64,000 nucleotides of DNA from CAVPTL01 sp963708725 (GTDB lineage: Bacteria > Actinomycetota > Thermoleophilia > Gaiellales > JAICJC01): positions 124,001 to 188,000 of the forward strand of contig CAVPTL010000014.1 in NCBI GenBank assembly GCA_963708725.1, in the 5' to 3' direction. Within the stretch, counting starts at the first letter, position 1; each line of letters begins with the position of its first letter. A model generated the notes under the pieces. It saw only the letters and a list, made by a program, of their open reading frames with translations. It was not told the origin of the DNA and searched no databases. The position numbers and the translations under genes were made by a program. This document shows, in pieces, positions 9,918-18,197 of the stretch.

Positions 9918-10756
9918 ACCCGGCGCCCGATCACGAACCGCTCGACATCGGCGAAATCCCGCCGTACCCCGATATCGTCGAAGCCGGCCGCGGCCAGCGC
10001 CTCGGCGACGGCCGGGGTCTGGCCACGTCCGCACTCCAACGCGAGCCATCCACCCGCGACGATCGACCCCGGAGCCGTCTCGGCGAGCCGGCGCAGAAGC
10101 TCCAGCCCCTCTCGACCCGGACTGGTGGCGAGCCGCGGTTCCCAGATTTGCACCTCGGGTTCGAGAGTTTCGAGCTCCGCCGCGGGGATGTACGGCGGAT
10201 TCGAGACGATCAGATCGAACCGGCGGTGCGCGACCGCGGTCACAAGGTCGGACCGCACCCACTCCACATCCAACCCCAGCTCGGTGCCGTTGGTGCGAGC
10301 GAGATCGAGCGCGGCCTCGGAGATGTCGCAGGCCGTGACTCGCGCCCCGGGAAGCTCCTTGGCAAGCGCCAGAGCGATCGCCCCCGAGCCGGTGCCGACG
10401 TCCAGCACCGCCGGCTTGGCCACCGCCTCGAGCAGATCGAGGCACAGGCCGACCAGCTCCTCGGTCTCGGGGCGTGGGATCAACACCCGGCGGTCGACCG
10501 CGAGATCGAGCGAGCGAAAGCCCCAGCGGCCAAGGATGTAGGCGACCGGCTCACGCGCCGCTCGCCGCGCCACCAGCCCGTCGACCGCGACCAGCTCGGT
10601 TGCAGTCAACTCCCGGTCATGGTGGGTGTAGAGCTCGCTGCGGGTGAGCCCGAGCGCGTGCCCGGTGAGCAGCTCGGCATCCAGCCGCGCGCTGGGGCTG
10701 CCGGCGGCCTCGAGCGTGACGGTCGCGCTCGCCAGGACATCACCGACCCGGGTCAT
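9914..10756 (-). CDS. prmC: Peptide chain release factor N5-glutamine methyltransferase
   Basis: The 280-residue SAM-dependent enzyme methylates the GGQ glutamine of release factors. An N-terminal helical domain (to about residue 90) is followed by the motif for the SAM pocket, VLDVGTGSGAIALALA, and by the hallmark VSNPPYIP that binds the substrate glutamine. PREPVAYILG and GREGLELLRRL are further family segments. Its start overlaps the end of prfA, whose product is its substrate, by four bases. Confidence 0.96.
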   Translation of the reverse strand: MTRVGDVLASATVTLEAAGSPSARLDAELLTGHALGLTRSELYTHHDRELTATELVAVDGLVARRAAREPVAYILGRWGFRSLDLAVDRRVLIPRPETEELVGLCLDLLEAVAKPAVLDVGTGSGAIALALAKELPGARVTACDISEAALDLARTNGTELGLDVEWVRSDLVTAVAHRRFDLIVSNPPYIPAAELETLEPEVQIWEPRLATSPGREGLELLRRLAETAPGSIVAGGWLALECGRGQTPAVAEALAAAGFDDIGVRRDFADVERFVIGRRV

Positions 10757-11826
10757 CCGCCGGCGGCCGCGGCCAGCTTCCGTCGCTTCTCGTCGGCCTG
10801 AAGCGCCTCGGTGAACTCGGTCAGGTCGCCCGCGAGCACTCGGTCGAGATTGTGCGTCGTAAGGCCGATGCGATGGTCGGTGACCCGGTTTTGGGGAAAG
10901 TTGTAGGTACGGATCTTCTCGGATCGCTCACCCGTGCCGATCTGCGACGAACGAGCCTCGGCCTCCTCGCGAGCGCGACGCTCGCGCTCCTGCTCGTACA
11001 GCCGGGCCATCAGGATCTTCATCGCCCGCTCCTTGTTCTGGAGCTGGGAGCGCTCGTCCTGACAGGTGACCACGGTGTTCGTCGGCAGGTGTGTGATCCG
11101 CACCGCCGAGTCGGTGGTGTTCACCGACTGGCCGCCGTGCCCGCCGGCCCGGTAGACGTCGATCCGTAGATCGTTTTGATCGACCTTGATATCGACGTCG
11201 CCCTCGGGCTCGGGAAGCACCGCGACCGTCGCTGTCGAGGTGTGGATGCGGCCCTGTGACTCGGTCTGTGGGACACGCTGCACTCGATGGACACCGCTTT
11301 CGAATTTGAATATCGAATATGCGCCATCGCCGCGGATCTCGAACACGAGCTCCTTGAACCCGCCCGCGTCACCGCCCGAGGTCGTCACCACGTCGACCTT
11401 GAAACCTCGCTGGTCGGCGTAGCGCGTGAGCATCTGGTGGAGATCGCCCGCAAAGATCGCCGCCTCGTCACCGCCGGTACCGGCCCGCAGCTCGACCAGC
11501 ACGTTGTGGTCATCGGCGGGGTCGCGCTCGAGCATCTCGAGCCGCAGCTGCTCCTCCAGTCCCGGGAGCTCTGAGCGGGCCTCCTCGAGCTGCTCCTGAG
11601 CGAACGCCCGCATCTCCTCGTCACCGTCGGAGCCGATCTCGGCGGCATCGGCCAGCTGACGTTGCAGCTCACGCCATCGCTGCGCCATCTGGTGGGCGGC
11701 GCTCAACCGCTTGTGCTCACGCGCGATCGCGGCGTACCGCTGCTGATCTGCGATCGCGTCGGGATCGCCAAGCTGGCGTTCCAGCTCGGCGAATCTCCGT
11801 TCAATTTCGGCTACCAGGGCTTCCAT
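10753..11826 (-). CDS. prfA: Peptide chain release factor 1
   Basis: The 357-residue class-I release factor reads UAA and UAG. The start is the ATG at 11826 (EALVAEIERRFAELERQL), where family similarity begins. Motifs are LVELRAGTGGDEAAIFAGDL, the codon-reading PxT tripeptide as PQT in RVPQTESQGRIHTS, and the catalytic GGQ in AGGHGGQSVNTTDSAVRITH, followed by the charged ERERRAREEAEARSSQIG segment. Domain order and length are normal. Confidence 0.97.
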   Translation of the reverse strand: MEALVAEIERRFAELERQLGDPDAIADQQRYAAIAREHKRLSAAHQMAQRWRELQRQLADAAEIGSDGDEEMRAFAQEQLEEARSELPGLEEQLRLEMLERDPADDHNVLVELRAGTGGDEAAIFAGDLHQMLTRYADQRGFKVDVVTTSGGDAGGFKELVFEIRGDGAYSIFKFESGVHRVQRVPQTESQGRIHTSTATVAVLPEPEGDVDIKVDQNDLRIDVYRAGGHGGQSVNTTDSAVRITHLPTNTVVTCQDERSQLQNKERAMKILMARLYEQERERRAREEAEARSSQIGTGERSEKIRTYNFPQNRVTDHRIGLTTHNLDRVLAGDLTEFTEALQADEKRRKLAAAAGG

Positions 11827-11863
11827 GGCGCCCTGGATCGTACTCAGTCGGCGGTCGGAGTCC

Positions 11864-12460
11864 CTACGCCGGGCCGTAGAAGCCGGCAGCCCATGGATCG
11901 AAGTGATCCGGCGCCTGCCAATGCGGGATCGACATCCCCGCGATATTGACCGTTCGAGCGGTCGGCTCGGCCCGATGCGCCACCGCGGCAGCGCACGCCT
12001 GGCATGCCGGCACGCGAGCCGGCGGCTCGCCCGTCGGGGCCCAGTCGACATCGACGACCGACAGTCCGTGGGCGGGATCGAAATAACACGGCCGGCGCTG
12101 CTCGGGGGCCTCTCGACCCTCGACCGCCGCCTGCGCGCACTGGACGGCGTAGAAGCCCTCCGCAACGGCTGCCGTGGCGGCCTGTACGTCTGCGGGATGC
12201 CGGGCACCGGCCAGCGCCTGGTTGGCCCGTCGCTCACACTCGCGAGCGTGGTCAAGCTCGGCCACCGCCTCGGGCGGGGTGCCGACCCTGCGAATCTGCT
12301 CGGTGAGCGCCGTGACATCGTGCTCGGCGAACCGCCGCACCTGATCGGTGAGCGCCGCGTCTGCGGACGAGCGGTTCTTGACGACCGTCCACACCAGCAG
12401 CAAGATCGCGGCCACGACGATCACGATCATGATCGGAATGAAGCTCGCAAATACCATCAC
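11864..12460 (-). CDS. Conserved membrane-anchored protein of unknown function
   Basis: I do not recognise a named family. The 198-residue protein has one N-terminal membrane helix (residues 2-26, FASFIPIMIVIVVAAILLLVW), a charged helical region (about 30-105), and a C-terminal part with four spaced cysteines, including CYFDPAHG and CQAC, then WAPTGEPPARVPACQAC and an end rich in Trp, Pro and Gly (DPWAAGFYGPA). The Cys pattern and the CYFDPAHG/WAP block recall small zinc-binding domains of actinobacterial hypothetical proteins (my recollection). Its GTG start overlaps the stop of the YqhQ-like gene, and prfA follows after 37 bases. Confidence 0.75.
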   Translation of the reverse strand: MMVFASFIPIMIVIVVAAILLLVWTVVKNRSSADAALTDQVRRFAEHDVTALTEQIRRVGTPPEAVAELDHARECERRANQALAGARHPADVQAATAAVAEGFYAVQCAQAAVEGREAPEQRRPCYFDPAHGLSVVDVDWAPTGEPPARVPACQACAAAVAHRAEPTARTVNIAGMSIPHWQAPDHFDPWAAGFYGPA

Positions 12461-13365
12461 GCCATCACCTCCACCGTCGCGCCGTCTGAGCGCGACTCCG
12501 CGGAGAGCACGTCGTTGAGGGCCTGGATCGAGACCTCGACCTGGTCCAGCGTCGGCTCACGCGTAGTCAGGGATTGAAGCCACAATCCCGGTTTGAGAAG
12601 CGTCTGCACAACCCTGCTATCGGGATGTCGGCTCCCAAACCTGATCAATTCATACGCAAGCCCCGCAATTACTGGCAAAAGTACGATCCGAGAAACGATC
12701 AATGTCGGCAACGCGGGCCGGCCGACGAGTGCGAATACGAAGATGGCGATCACCATCACCCACAGGAGAAATGCGGTGCCGCAGCGCACGTGCACCTTCG
12801 AAAACGACTGCACCTTCTCGGGGGTGAGCTCGGAGCCGGCCTCGAACGCGTTGATCGCCTTATGCTCGGCCGCGTGGTACTGGTAGACCCGTCGCAGATC
12901 GGGAATCAGCGAGATCAGTGCGAGATAGCCGATCAGAAGCGCCACCCGGATGCAGCCTTCGACCACCACGAACAGCGCGGTGTCGTGGATCGGCAGGAGC
13001 GACACCAGGAGCACCGGCGAGACCTTGAACACGATCACGGCGAACCCGATCGCGATCGCAAACGCGAACGCGAGCTGGCCCTTGGTCAGCTCGGTTGACT
13101 CCTCGGACATGTCGTCGCCATCGTCGGCGGCGTAGTTGGCCGACACCGCGAGTGCCCGAAAGCCGATCGCAAGCGACTCACCAAGCGCCACCATGCCGCG
13201 GATGACCGGCAGTCGCAGTACCCGGTGACGGGCGGCGGCGCTTCGGATCGGCACGCAGATGCTCGACACTCCGCCGTCGGGACGGCGCACGGCGACCGCC
13301 CATGACCCTGGGCTTCGCATCATCACGCCTTCCAACACAGCCTGACCGCCGACGTTGGCGCTCAC
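12457..13365 (-). CDS. DUF1385 (YqhQ-like) membrane protein
   Basis: The 302-residue protein has the DUF1385 signature: N-terminal GGQAVLEGVMMRSP, the block RLPVIRGMVALGESLAIGFRAL, and EYHAAEHK-type HAAEHKAINAFEAG in the middle, plus LRCGTAF-like VRCGTAFLLWV. About six membrane helices lie between these soluble motifs. Function is unknown, although proteins of this family are widespread beside rpmE and prfA, as here. It starts with GTG and I see no clear Shine-Dalgarno sequence. Confidence 0.9.
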   Translation of the reverse strand: MSANVGGQAVLEGVMMRSPGSWAVAVRRPDGGVSSICVPIRSAAARHRVLRLPVIRGMVALGESLAIGFRALAVSANYAADDGDDMSEESTELTKGQLAFAFAIAIGFAVIVFKVSPVLLVSLLPIHDTALFVVVEGCIRVALLIGYLALISLIPDLRRVYQYHAAEHKAINAFEAGSELTPEKVQSFSKVHVRCGTAFLLWVMVIAIFVFALVGRPALPTLIVSRIVLLPVIAGLAYELIRFGSRHPDSRVVQTLLKPGLWLQSLTTREPTLDQVEVSIQALNDVLSAESRSDGATVEVMA

Positions 13366-13412
13366 TGTGTGTCCCGGATGCTTTCCATCCCTGGGACCAT
13401 CGGCACGAACTC

Positions 13413-13619
13413 CTATGTGGTTGACCGCGCCTGGCGGCGACGAAACCGCTCAACGCGTCCACCGGTGTCCACGAGCTTCTGCTTGCCGGTGTAAAACGGA
13501 TGACAATCGGCGCAGATCTCGACGTGCAGCTCGGGCTTGGTGGCGCGAGTGACAAAGTCGTTTCCACACGAGCAATGGACGTGTGAGACGACGTAGTTTG
13601 GGTGAATATCCGGCTTCAT
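13413..13619 (-). CDS. rpmE: 50S ribosomal protein L31, zinc-binding type
   Basis: The 68-residue protein has KPDIHPNY at the start and the four zinc ligands of the C+ type: CSC near residue 16-18 and CADC at 36-39, followed by HPFYTGKQKLVDTGGRVERF. It sits on the outside of the large subunit. Having the cysteine form means zinc limitation could favour a Cys-free paralogue elsewhere in the genome, but none is in this window. A TAAGCT box 9 bases before the ATG could serve as a -10. Confidence 0.97.
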   Translation of the reverse strand: MKPDIHPNYVVSHVHCSCGNDFVTRATKPELHVEICADCHPFYTGKQKLVDTGGRVERFRRRQARSTT

Positions 13620-13626
13620 CTTGATC

Positions 13627-14658
13627 TCAGCTTAGCACGAGGTTTGCCTGCTCCACGGCGGCCTCCACGGCCTCGCCGTCGACGTCCAGGTGAGTGACGA
13701 ATCGCACGGTCGTGGGACTCAGGTCGGCACACAGGACACCGACCGCGGCGAGCTCGGCCACGAGTTCGCGGGCGTTGTTGCCCTCGGCCACCCGGGCAAG
13801 CACGATGTTGGTCTGGACGGCGTCGGGATCGAACTCCAGCCGCGAGCCGCCGGCCAGTCCGAGCGCCAGAGCCCGCGCGTTTCGGTGATCCTGCTCGAGC
13901 CGATCGACGTGGTTTCGCAGGGCGTGCAGGGCCCCGGCGGCGATGATGCCCGCCTGCCGCATCCCGCCCCCGAAAAGTTTGCGATTGCGGCGGGCGCGCT
14001 CGACGAATACCTCGGTGCCGGCGACCGCCGAGCCCACCGGCGCACCCAGGCCCTTGGAGAAGCACACGCTGACCGAGTCCGCAGTGGCGGCGATCTCGGC
14101 CGGCGAAAGCCCGGTGGCGACCGCCGCATTCCAGATTCGCGCGCCGTCGATGTGCATCGCCAGGCCGTGCTCTCGAGCCCACGCCGACAGCGCGAGCAAC
14201 CGTCCCTGTGGATACACCAGCCCACCCAGCTCGCCGACGGTGTTTTCGGCCCACACCAGGCTCTGGCGGGCATGGTGGATGTCGCTGGGGTCGCGGAGGT
14301 ATCGCTCGAGCAGCTCGGGCTCGAGCACGCCGCCTGCACCGGTGAGGGTGCGGGGCTGGACGCCTGCCAGCGCGGCCACGCCACCCTGCTCGTGCACGAC
14401 CACGTGCGCGAGCTCGTGGACGAGCATCTCGTCTCCGGGCCGGGTGTGCGAGCGCACCGAGATCAGGTTGCCCATCGTGCCCGAGGGGACGTACACCGCG
14501 GCTTCCTTCCCCAGCACCGCGGCAACCTCGCGCTCGAACGCGATCACGGTCGGATCGTCACCCCAGACGTCGTCGCCGACCTCGGCCGCGGCCATTGCTT
14601 CGCGCATCTGGGGAGTGGGCCGGGTGACGGTGTCAGAGCGAAAGTCGATCGTGCGCAC
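13627..14658 (-). CDS. Low-specificity L-threonine aldolase
   Basis: The 343-residue PLP enzyme of the aspartate-aminotransferase fold cleaves threonine to glycine and acetaldehyde. Typical segments are DFRSDTVTRPTPQMREAM at the start, GDDVWGDDPTV, VPSGTMGNLISV, the HIDGARIWNAAV Asp that contacts the PLP ring, and SVSVCFSKGLGAPVGS with the PLP lysine, followed by RRNRKLFGGGMRQAG. Starts with GTG at 14658; a TACGCT box lies 7 bases upstream, so the mRNA may be leaderless. It could feed glycine into the GlyA reaction nearby. Confidence 0.92.
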   Translation of the reverse strand: MRTIDFRSDTVTRPTPQMREAMAAAEVGDDVWGDDPTVIAFEREVAAVLGKEAAVYVPSGTMGNLISVRSHTRPGDEMLVHELAHVVVHEQGGVAALAGVQPRTLTGAGGVLEPELLERYLRDPSDIHHARQSLVWAENTVGELGGLVYPQGRLLALSAWAREHGLAMHIDGARIWNAAVATGLSPAEIAATADSVSVCFSKGLGAPVGSAVAGTEVFVERARRNRKLFGGGMRQAGIIAAGALHALRNHVDRLEQDHRNARALALGLAGGSRLEFDPDAVQTNIVLARVAEGNNARELVAELAAVGVLCADLSPTTVRFVTHLDVDGEAVEAAVEQANLVLS

Positions 14659-14665
14659 GGCGGGC

Positions 14666-14671
14666 AGCGTA
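14666..14671 (-). promoter_or_regulatory. Putative -10 (TACGCT) of a leaderless transcript for the threonine aldolase gene
   Basis: TACGCT on the minus strand ends 7 bases before the GTG start at 14658, so the transcript would begin at or beside the start codon. No Shine-Dalgarno sequence fits. Confidence 0.45.
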
Positions 14672-14698
14672 CCCCGTCGCGGGCGGTCGCCGAACCGG

Positions 14699-14704
14699 TA
14701 GCAT
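14699..14704 (+). promoter_or_regulatory. Putative -10 (TAGCAT) for the ETF dehydrogenase gene
   Basis: TAGCAT ends 8 bases before the ATG at 14713, again placing the predicted transcript start at the start codon. It lies 28 bases from the divergent box for the threonine aldolase gene. Confidence 0.45.
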
Positions 14705-14712
14705 CACCGGCC

Positions 14713-16410
14713 ATGTCAACGCCCCGCCGCCCTTCCGACTATCCGCCGCCGGTCCACGTCAACGAGTTCGTGGCCGCGCCCGAAGCGGCTGAGGACGAGC
14801 GCATCGACGTCGGCGTCCTGTTCGTGGGAGCCGGGCCTGCGGGCCTTGCCGGTGCGATCAGGCTCGGGCAGCTGCTGGCCGCCGATCCGGCGACCGCCGA
14901 ACAGCTGGGCGAGGTACCGGTCGCCGTGCTGGACAAAGGCCGGGTCGTCGGGGCGCACCTGCTTTCGGGCGCGGTGGTCAATCCCTCCGCCCTGCGCGAC
15001 CTGTTTCCCGATACCCCGCTCGAGCAGCTGCCGAGCTTCGGTCCGGTGCGGAAGGAGTCGGTGTTCATGATGCGCGAGGGCTTTGCCGCGCACATCCCCA
15101 CTCCGCCTCCGTTCCACAACAAGGGCAACTGGATCTTCTCGTTGTCCCAGCTCGGGCGCTACCTGGCCGACCAGGCCGAGGAGCTGGGGGCGATGCTGCT
15201 GCCCGAGACCGACGCCCAGACGCTGCTCGTGTCCGATGGCACGGTGCGGGGGGTGCGCACCGGCGACAAGGGGCTCGATCGCGATCGTCAACCGGGGCCG
15301 AGCTACGAACCCGGCGCCGAGATCCACGCCGGCGCCACGGTGCTTTCCGAGGGCACCCAGGGTCATCTCGCAATGGCCCTCGGCGAGCATTTCGGGCTGA
15401 CCCGCAAAAACCCCCAGATCTACTCGCTCGGCGTCAAGGAGGTGTGGCGGGTCGCGCGACCGCTCGACCGGGTCGTGCACACGCTGGGCTGGCCACTGCG
15501 GGCATCGGCGAAATGGGGCGAGAGCGGCGGCTCGTTCATCTACCCGATGGGTGAGGACATGGTCGCCATCGGCTTTGTGGTCGGCCTTGACTACCACGAC
15601 GCCTCGCTCTCGCCGCACGATCTGCTGCAGCAATTCAAGACCCACAAGCTGATCCGGCCGCTGCTCGCCGGTGGCGAGCGCCTGGCGTGGGGCGCAAAGA
15701 CGATCCCCGAAGGGGGCCTGCTCTCGGTCCCCGACCGGCTGACGGTTCCGGGAGCGTTGCTCACCGGCGATTCGGCCGGCTTCGTCAACGTGCCCAAGCT
15801 CAAGGGCATCCACTATGCGATGCGATCGGGGATGCTGGCTGCCGAGACGATCTACGAACAGCTCAAGGCGGGCGCCGATCTGGCTTCACCCGGCGCGCTC
15901 GAGAGCTATGACCGACGGGTTCGCCAAAGTCACATCTGGAGCGACCTGCACAAGGTGCGAAACATGCGCCAGGCGCTCAATCGCGGGCTCTATCTGGGTG
16001 GCGGTATGGCCAGCGCGATGGATCTCACGCGCGGGGCCTTCCCGGGCGGCAGCTTTGGCGTCAAGCGCGACGCCGAGGCCGCCCTGACGATCGGGCCGCG
16101 AGACTACCCGGAGCCCGACGGCACGCTCACCTTCGACAAGCTCTCGAGCGTGTTTCTGTCGGGGAACCGGACGCGCGACGACCAGCCCAACCACGTCCGC
16201 ATCGCCCATCGGGTTCCCCGTGAGGTCGGCGAGGCGTGGGTCGCGATGTGCCCGGCCCAGGTGTACGAGATCTCCGGCGACGCCGGCGACGGCATCGTCG
16301 AAGTCGAGCTGACACCGTCCAACTGTGTCCAGTGCGGCGCGATCACCGCCAAGGGCGGCCGCCTGACTCCGCCCGAAGGCGGATCAGGGCCGGAGTACTC
16401 GAACCTCTAA
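14713..16410 (+). CDS. Electron-transfer flavoprotein:quinone oxidoreductase with an incomplete Fe-S motif
   Basis: The 565-residue membrane-associated flavoprotein takes electrons from reduced EtfAB and passes them to quinone, linking acyl-CoA dehydrogenases to respiration. FAD is bound by VLFVGAGPAGLAGAIRLG near residue 40. LLSGAVVNPSAL, IPTPPPFHNKGNWIFSLSQLGRYLA, SLGVKEVW and GESGGSFIYPMGEDMVAIGFVVGLDY are family segments. The C-terminal Fe-S domain has Cys513 (CPAQVYE), Cys538 and Cys541 (NCVQCGAI), with the same 25- and 3-residue spacing as mammalian ETF-QO, but the fourth ligand position, 544, is Ile. A 3Fe-4S cluster or another ligand is possible. The ATG at 14713 begins family similarity. 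Confidence 0.92.
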   Translation: MSTPRRPSDYPPPVHVNEFVAAPEAAEDERIDVGVLFVGAGPAGLAGAIRLGQLLAADPATAEQLGEVPVAVLDKGRVVGAHLLSGAVVNPSALRDLFPDTPLEQLPSFGPVRKESVFMMREGFAAHIPTPPPFHNKGNWIFSLSQLGRYLADQAEELGAMLLPETDAQTLLVSDGTVRGVRTGDKGLDRDRQPGPSYEPGAEIHAGATVLSEGTQGHLAMALGEHFGLTRKNPQIYSLGVKEVWRVARPLDRVVHTLGWPLRASAKWGESGGSFIYPMGEDMVAIGFVVGLDYHDASLSPHDLLQQFKTHKLIRPLLAGGERLAWGAKTIPEGGLLSVPDRLTVPGALLTGDSAGFVNVPKLKGIHYAMRSGMLAAETIYEQLKAGADLASPGALESYDRRVRQSHIWSDLHKVRNMRQALNRGLYLGGGMASAMDLTRGAFPGGSFGVKRDAEAALTIGPRDYPEPDGTLTFDKLSSVFLSGNRTRDDQPNHVRIAHRVPREVGEAWVAMCPAQVYEISGDAGDGIVEVELTPSNCVQCGAITAKGGRLTPPEGGSGPEYSNL

Positions 16411-16415
16411 CCCGC

Positions 16416-16448
16416 GTGAATAAATGGTGCCTGGCACCATTTATTCAC
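16416..16448. repeat. Perfect 33-bp palindrome, copy 1, between convergent genes
   Basis: The left arm GTGAATAAATGGTGCC (16416-16431) and its exact reverse complement (16433-16448) flank a single T. A second copy lies at 45205-45235. The stop codon of etfA (TGA, minus 16447-16445) is inside the right arm. Sitting between the 3' ends of two convergent genes, it could act as a bidirectional terminator, but there is no long U tract; a REP-like mobile palindrome is the other option. Confidence 0.9.
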
Positions 16449-17398
16449 CGAGCGTTGAGTGCTTCCGTGAGCTTTGGGATGATCGTGAGCGCGTCGCCGA
16501 TCACGCTGATATCGGCGAACTCGTGGATCGGGGCGTTCGCGTCCTTGTTGATCGCGATGATCGTGCCGGCGTTCGACATGCCGACCTTGTGTTGGATCGC
16601 TCCCGAGATGCCGCAGGCGATGTAGAGCTTGGGCGAGACGGTCTTGCCGGTCTGCCCCACCTGCATCGAGTACGGCACCCAGCCGGCGTCGACCACCGCT
16701 CGGGTGGCCGCCACCTCGCCGCCGATCGCCTTGGCCAGGGCCTCGACCAGCGGCACGTTCTCGGGGCCGCCCATGCCGCGCCCAACCGCGACCAGGATCT
16801 CTGCCTCGGTGATGTCCACGCCCCCGGTCTCAGCCTGCTCGCGGCCGACGATCCGCGCCTGCTGCGACCAGTCGGCAACGCTCACCGCCACCCGCTCGAC
16901 CGGTGCCTGTGCCCCGGTCGATTCGGTCGGAGCAAAGGCATTTGCCCGCGCCAGCACGACACCCGTGCCACCGGCAAAGCCTGATTCCACGAGCACCGTG
17001 TCCCCCAGCGCGGGTCGGGTCGCGACCAGCGCATCCCCGTCCACGGCCAGATCGGTGGTCTCGCAGGCGATGCCCGCGCCCAACCGCGCGGCAAGGCCGG
17101 CGGCGGCGTCCGCGGAAACAACTCCAGCGCCGAACACGACACCGTCGGACTCCTTCGCCGAGGGCTCGAGCGCATCCACCAGCGGCTGTGGCAGCCCGCC
17201 GGCCAGGGCCGGGTCATCGGCGACCAGCACCCGCTGCGCGCCGTGACCGCCGAGCGTCGCCGCCCAGGCATCGTCGATCCCAGCACCGGCCACGATCGCA
17301 GTGACCTCCGCGCCAAGCGTCGCGGCTTTGGCGAGCACGCCCAGACTCTGGTCGGAGAACTCACCCTCGTCGTGGTGTACATGTACGAGCAGTTTCAT
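16445..17398 (-). CDS. etfA: Electron transfer flavoprotein alpha subunit
   Basis: The 317-residue subunit carries the FAD of the ETF heterodimer. The C-terminal FAD domain shows LVAVGRGMGGPENVPLVEALA, the GQTGKTVSPKLYIACGISGAIQH signature, and INKDANAPIHEFADISVIGD, all diagnostic. Its stop codon is provided by the palindrome at 16416-16448. The start overlaps etfB by four bases. The ETF dehydrogenase gene is its convergent neighbour, so carrier and acceptor are adjacent. Confidence 0.97.
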   Translation of the reverse strand: MKLLVHVHHDEGEFSDQSLGVLAKAATLGAEVTAIVAGAGIDDAWAATLGGHGAQRVLVADDPALAGGLPQPLVDALEPSAKESDGVVFGAGVVSADAAAGLAARLGAGIACETTDLAVDGDALVATRPALGDTVLVESGFAGGTGVVLARANAFAPTESTGAQAPVERVAVSVADWSQQARIVGREQAETGGVDITEAEILVAVGRGMGGPENVPLVEALAKAIGGEVAATRAVVDAGWVPYSMQVGQTGKTVSPKLYIACGISGAIQHKVGMSNAGTIIAINKDANAPIHEFADISVIGDALTIIPKLTEALNAR

Positions 17399-18180
17399 AC
17401 GAGCCCCCTCTCGGCCAGAATCGCAACCACCTGATCCGCCGAGTCACCGCCGGCGTCCTCGATCTTGACTCCCTCGGCCTTGCCCACCGGCGGCGCGACC
17501 GAGCGCACCACGCTGCGGGCGCCGTCAGCACCGACGCGACCGGCATCCAGATCGGTGTCGGCCAGCGCGAGCCGGTCGAGCGGCTTCTTCTTGGCACCCA
17601 TGATCGCCTTGATGGAGGGCAGCCGCGGCGAGTTGATCGCGTCGGACACCGATACCACGGCGGGCAACGGCGCTTCGGCCAGGTCATACCCATGCTCGGT
17701 CTGGCGCTTGGCCTTGATGCCGGCGTCGCTGACCTCGAGGTGTGCGACCTGCGTCATCAGCGGCCGGCGCAGATGGTCGGCCACGGCCGCCGCCATCACG
17801 TAGCAGTCAGCGTCGGCGGCCTGTTGGCCCAGCAGTACCAGATCGACGTCCTGAGCCGCGATCAGGGTCGCGAGCGCATACGCGGTACCCGAGATATCCG
17901 ACCCCGCCAGGCCAGGATCCGACAACAGGACCGCCCGATCGGCGCCCAGCGCGAGCGCCTTTGACAGCGCTCGAGCAGCGCTCTCTGGCCCCATGCAGAT
18001 CGCGATGATCTCGGCGACGTCCACTCCGGCCTCGCGGATCCGGACCGCCTCCTCGAGCGCGTGGACGTCGAATGGATTCAGCTCCGAGTCGCCCGACCGG
18101 TCGAGCCGGTTGGTCGTCGGATCGAGCCGGCGTGCGGCTGTCGCGCTTGGCACCTCTTTGACACAGACTGCGATCTTCAC
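17395..18180 (-). CDS. etfB: Electron transfer flavoprotein beta subunit
   Basis: The 261-residue partner of EtfA binds AMP structurally. It begins KIAVCVKEVPSATAARRLD, has NPFDVHALEEAVRIRE, and the QQAADADCYVMAAAVADHL segment of the recognition and AMP region. The GTG start at 18180 has a GGGAA-type element upstream. It is the second-last gene of a minus-strand run that begins with the histidine kinase at 21852. Confidence 0.96.
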   Translation of the reverse strand: MKIAVCVKEVPSATAARRLDPTTNRLDRSGDSELNPFDVHALEEAVRIREAGVDVAEIIAICMGPESAARALSKALALGADRAVLLSDPGLAGSDISGTAYALATLIAAQDVDLVLLGQQAADADCYVMAAAVADHLRRPLMTQVAHLEVSDAGIKAKRQTEHGYDLAEAPLPAVVSVSDAINSPRLPSIKAIMGAKKKPLDRLALADTDLDAGRVGADGARSVVRSVAPPVGKAEGVKIEDAGGDSADQVVAILAERGLV

Positions 18181-18197
18181 AGGCAGCTCGTTCCCTT

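Noticed and set aside
9330..10445. Upstream extension of TsaC across prmC
   Set aside because: The ATG at 9917 gives a full-length TsaC and overlaps the prmC stop in the usual way.
10753..12318. Upstream extension of release factor 1
   Set aside because: The extra 164 residues overlap the unknown membrane protein gene and lack similarity; the normal RF1 start is at 11826.
13690..14712. Upstream extension of the ETF dehydrogenase frame by about 340 codons
   Set aside because: It lies antisense to the threonine aldolase gene, and family similarity begins only after the ATG at 14713.
16416..16448. Standard rho-independent terminator
   Set aside because: The stem would qualify, but there is no U tract after it on either strand and an identical copy exists 29 kb away; I list it as a repeat instead.
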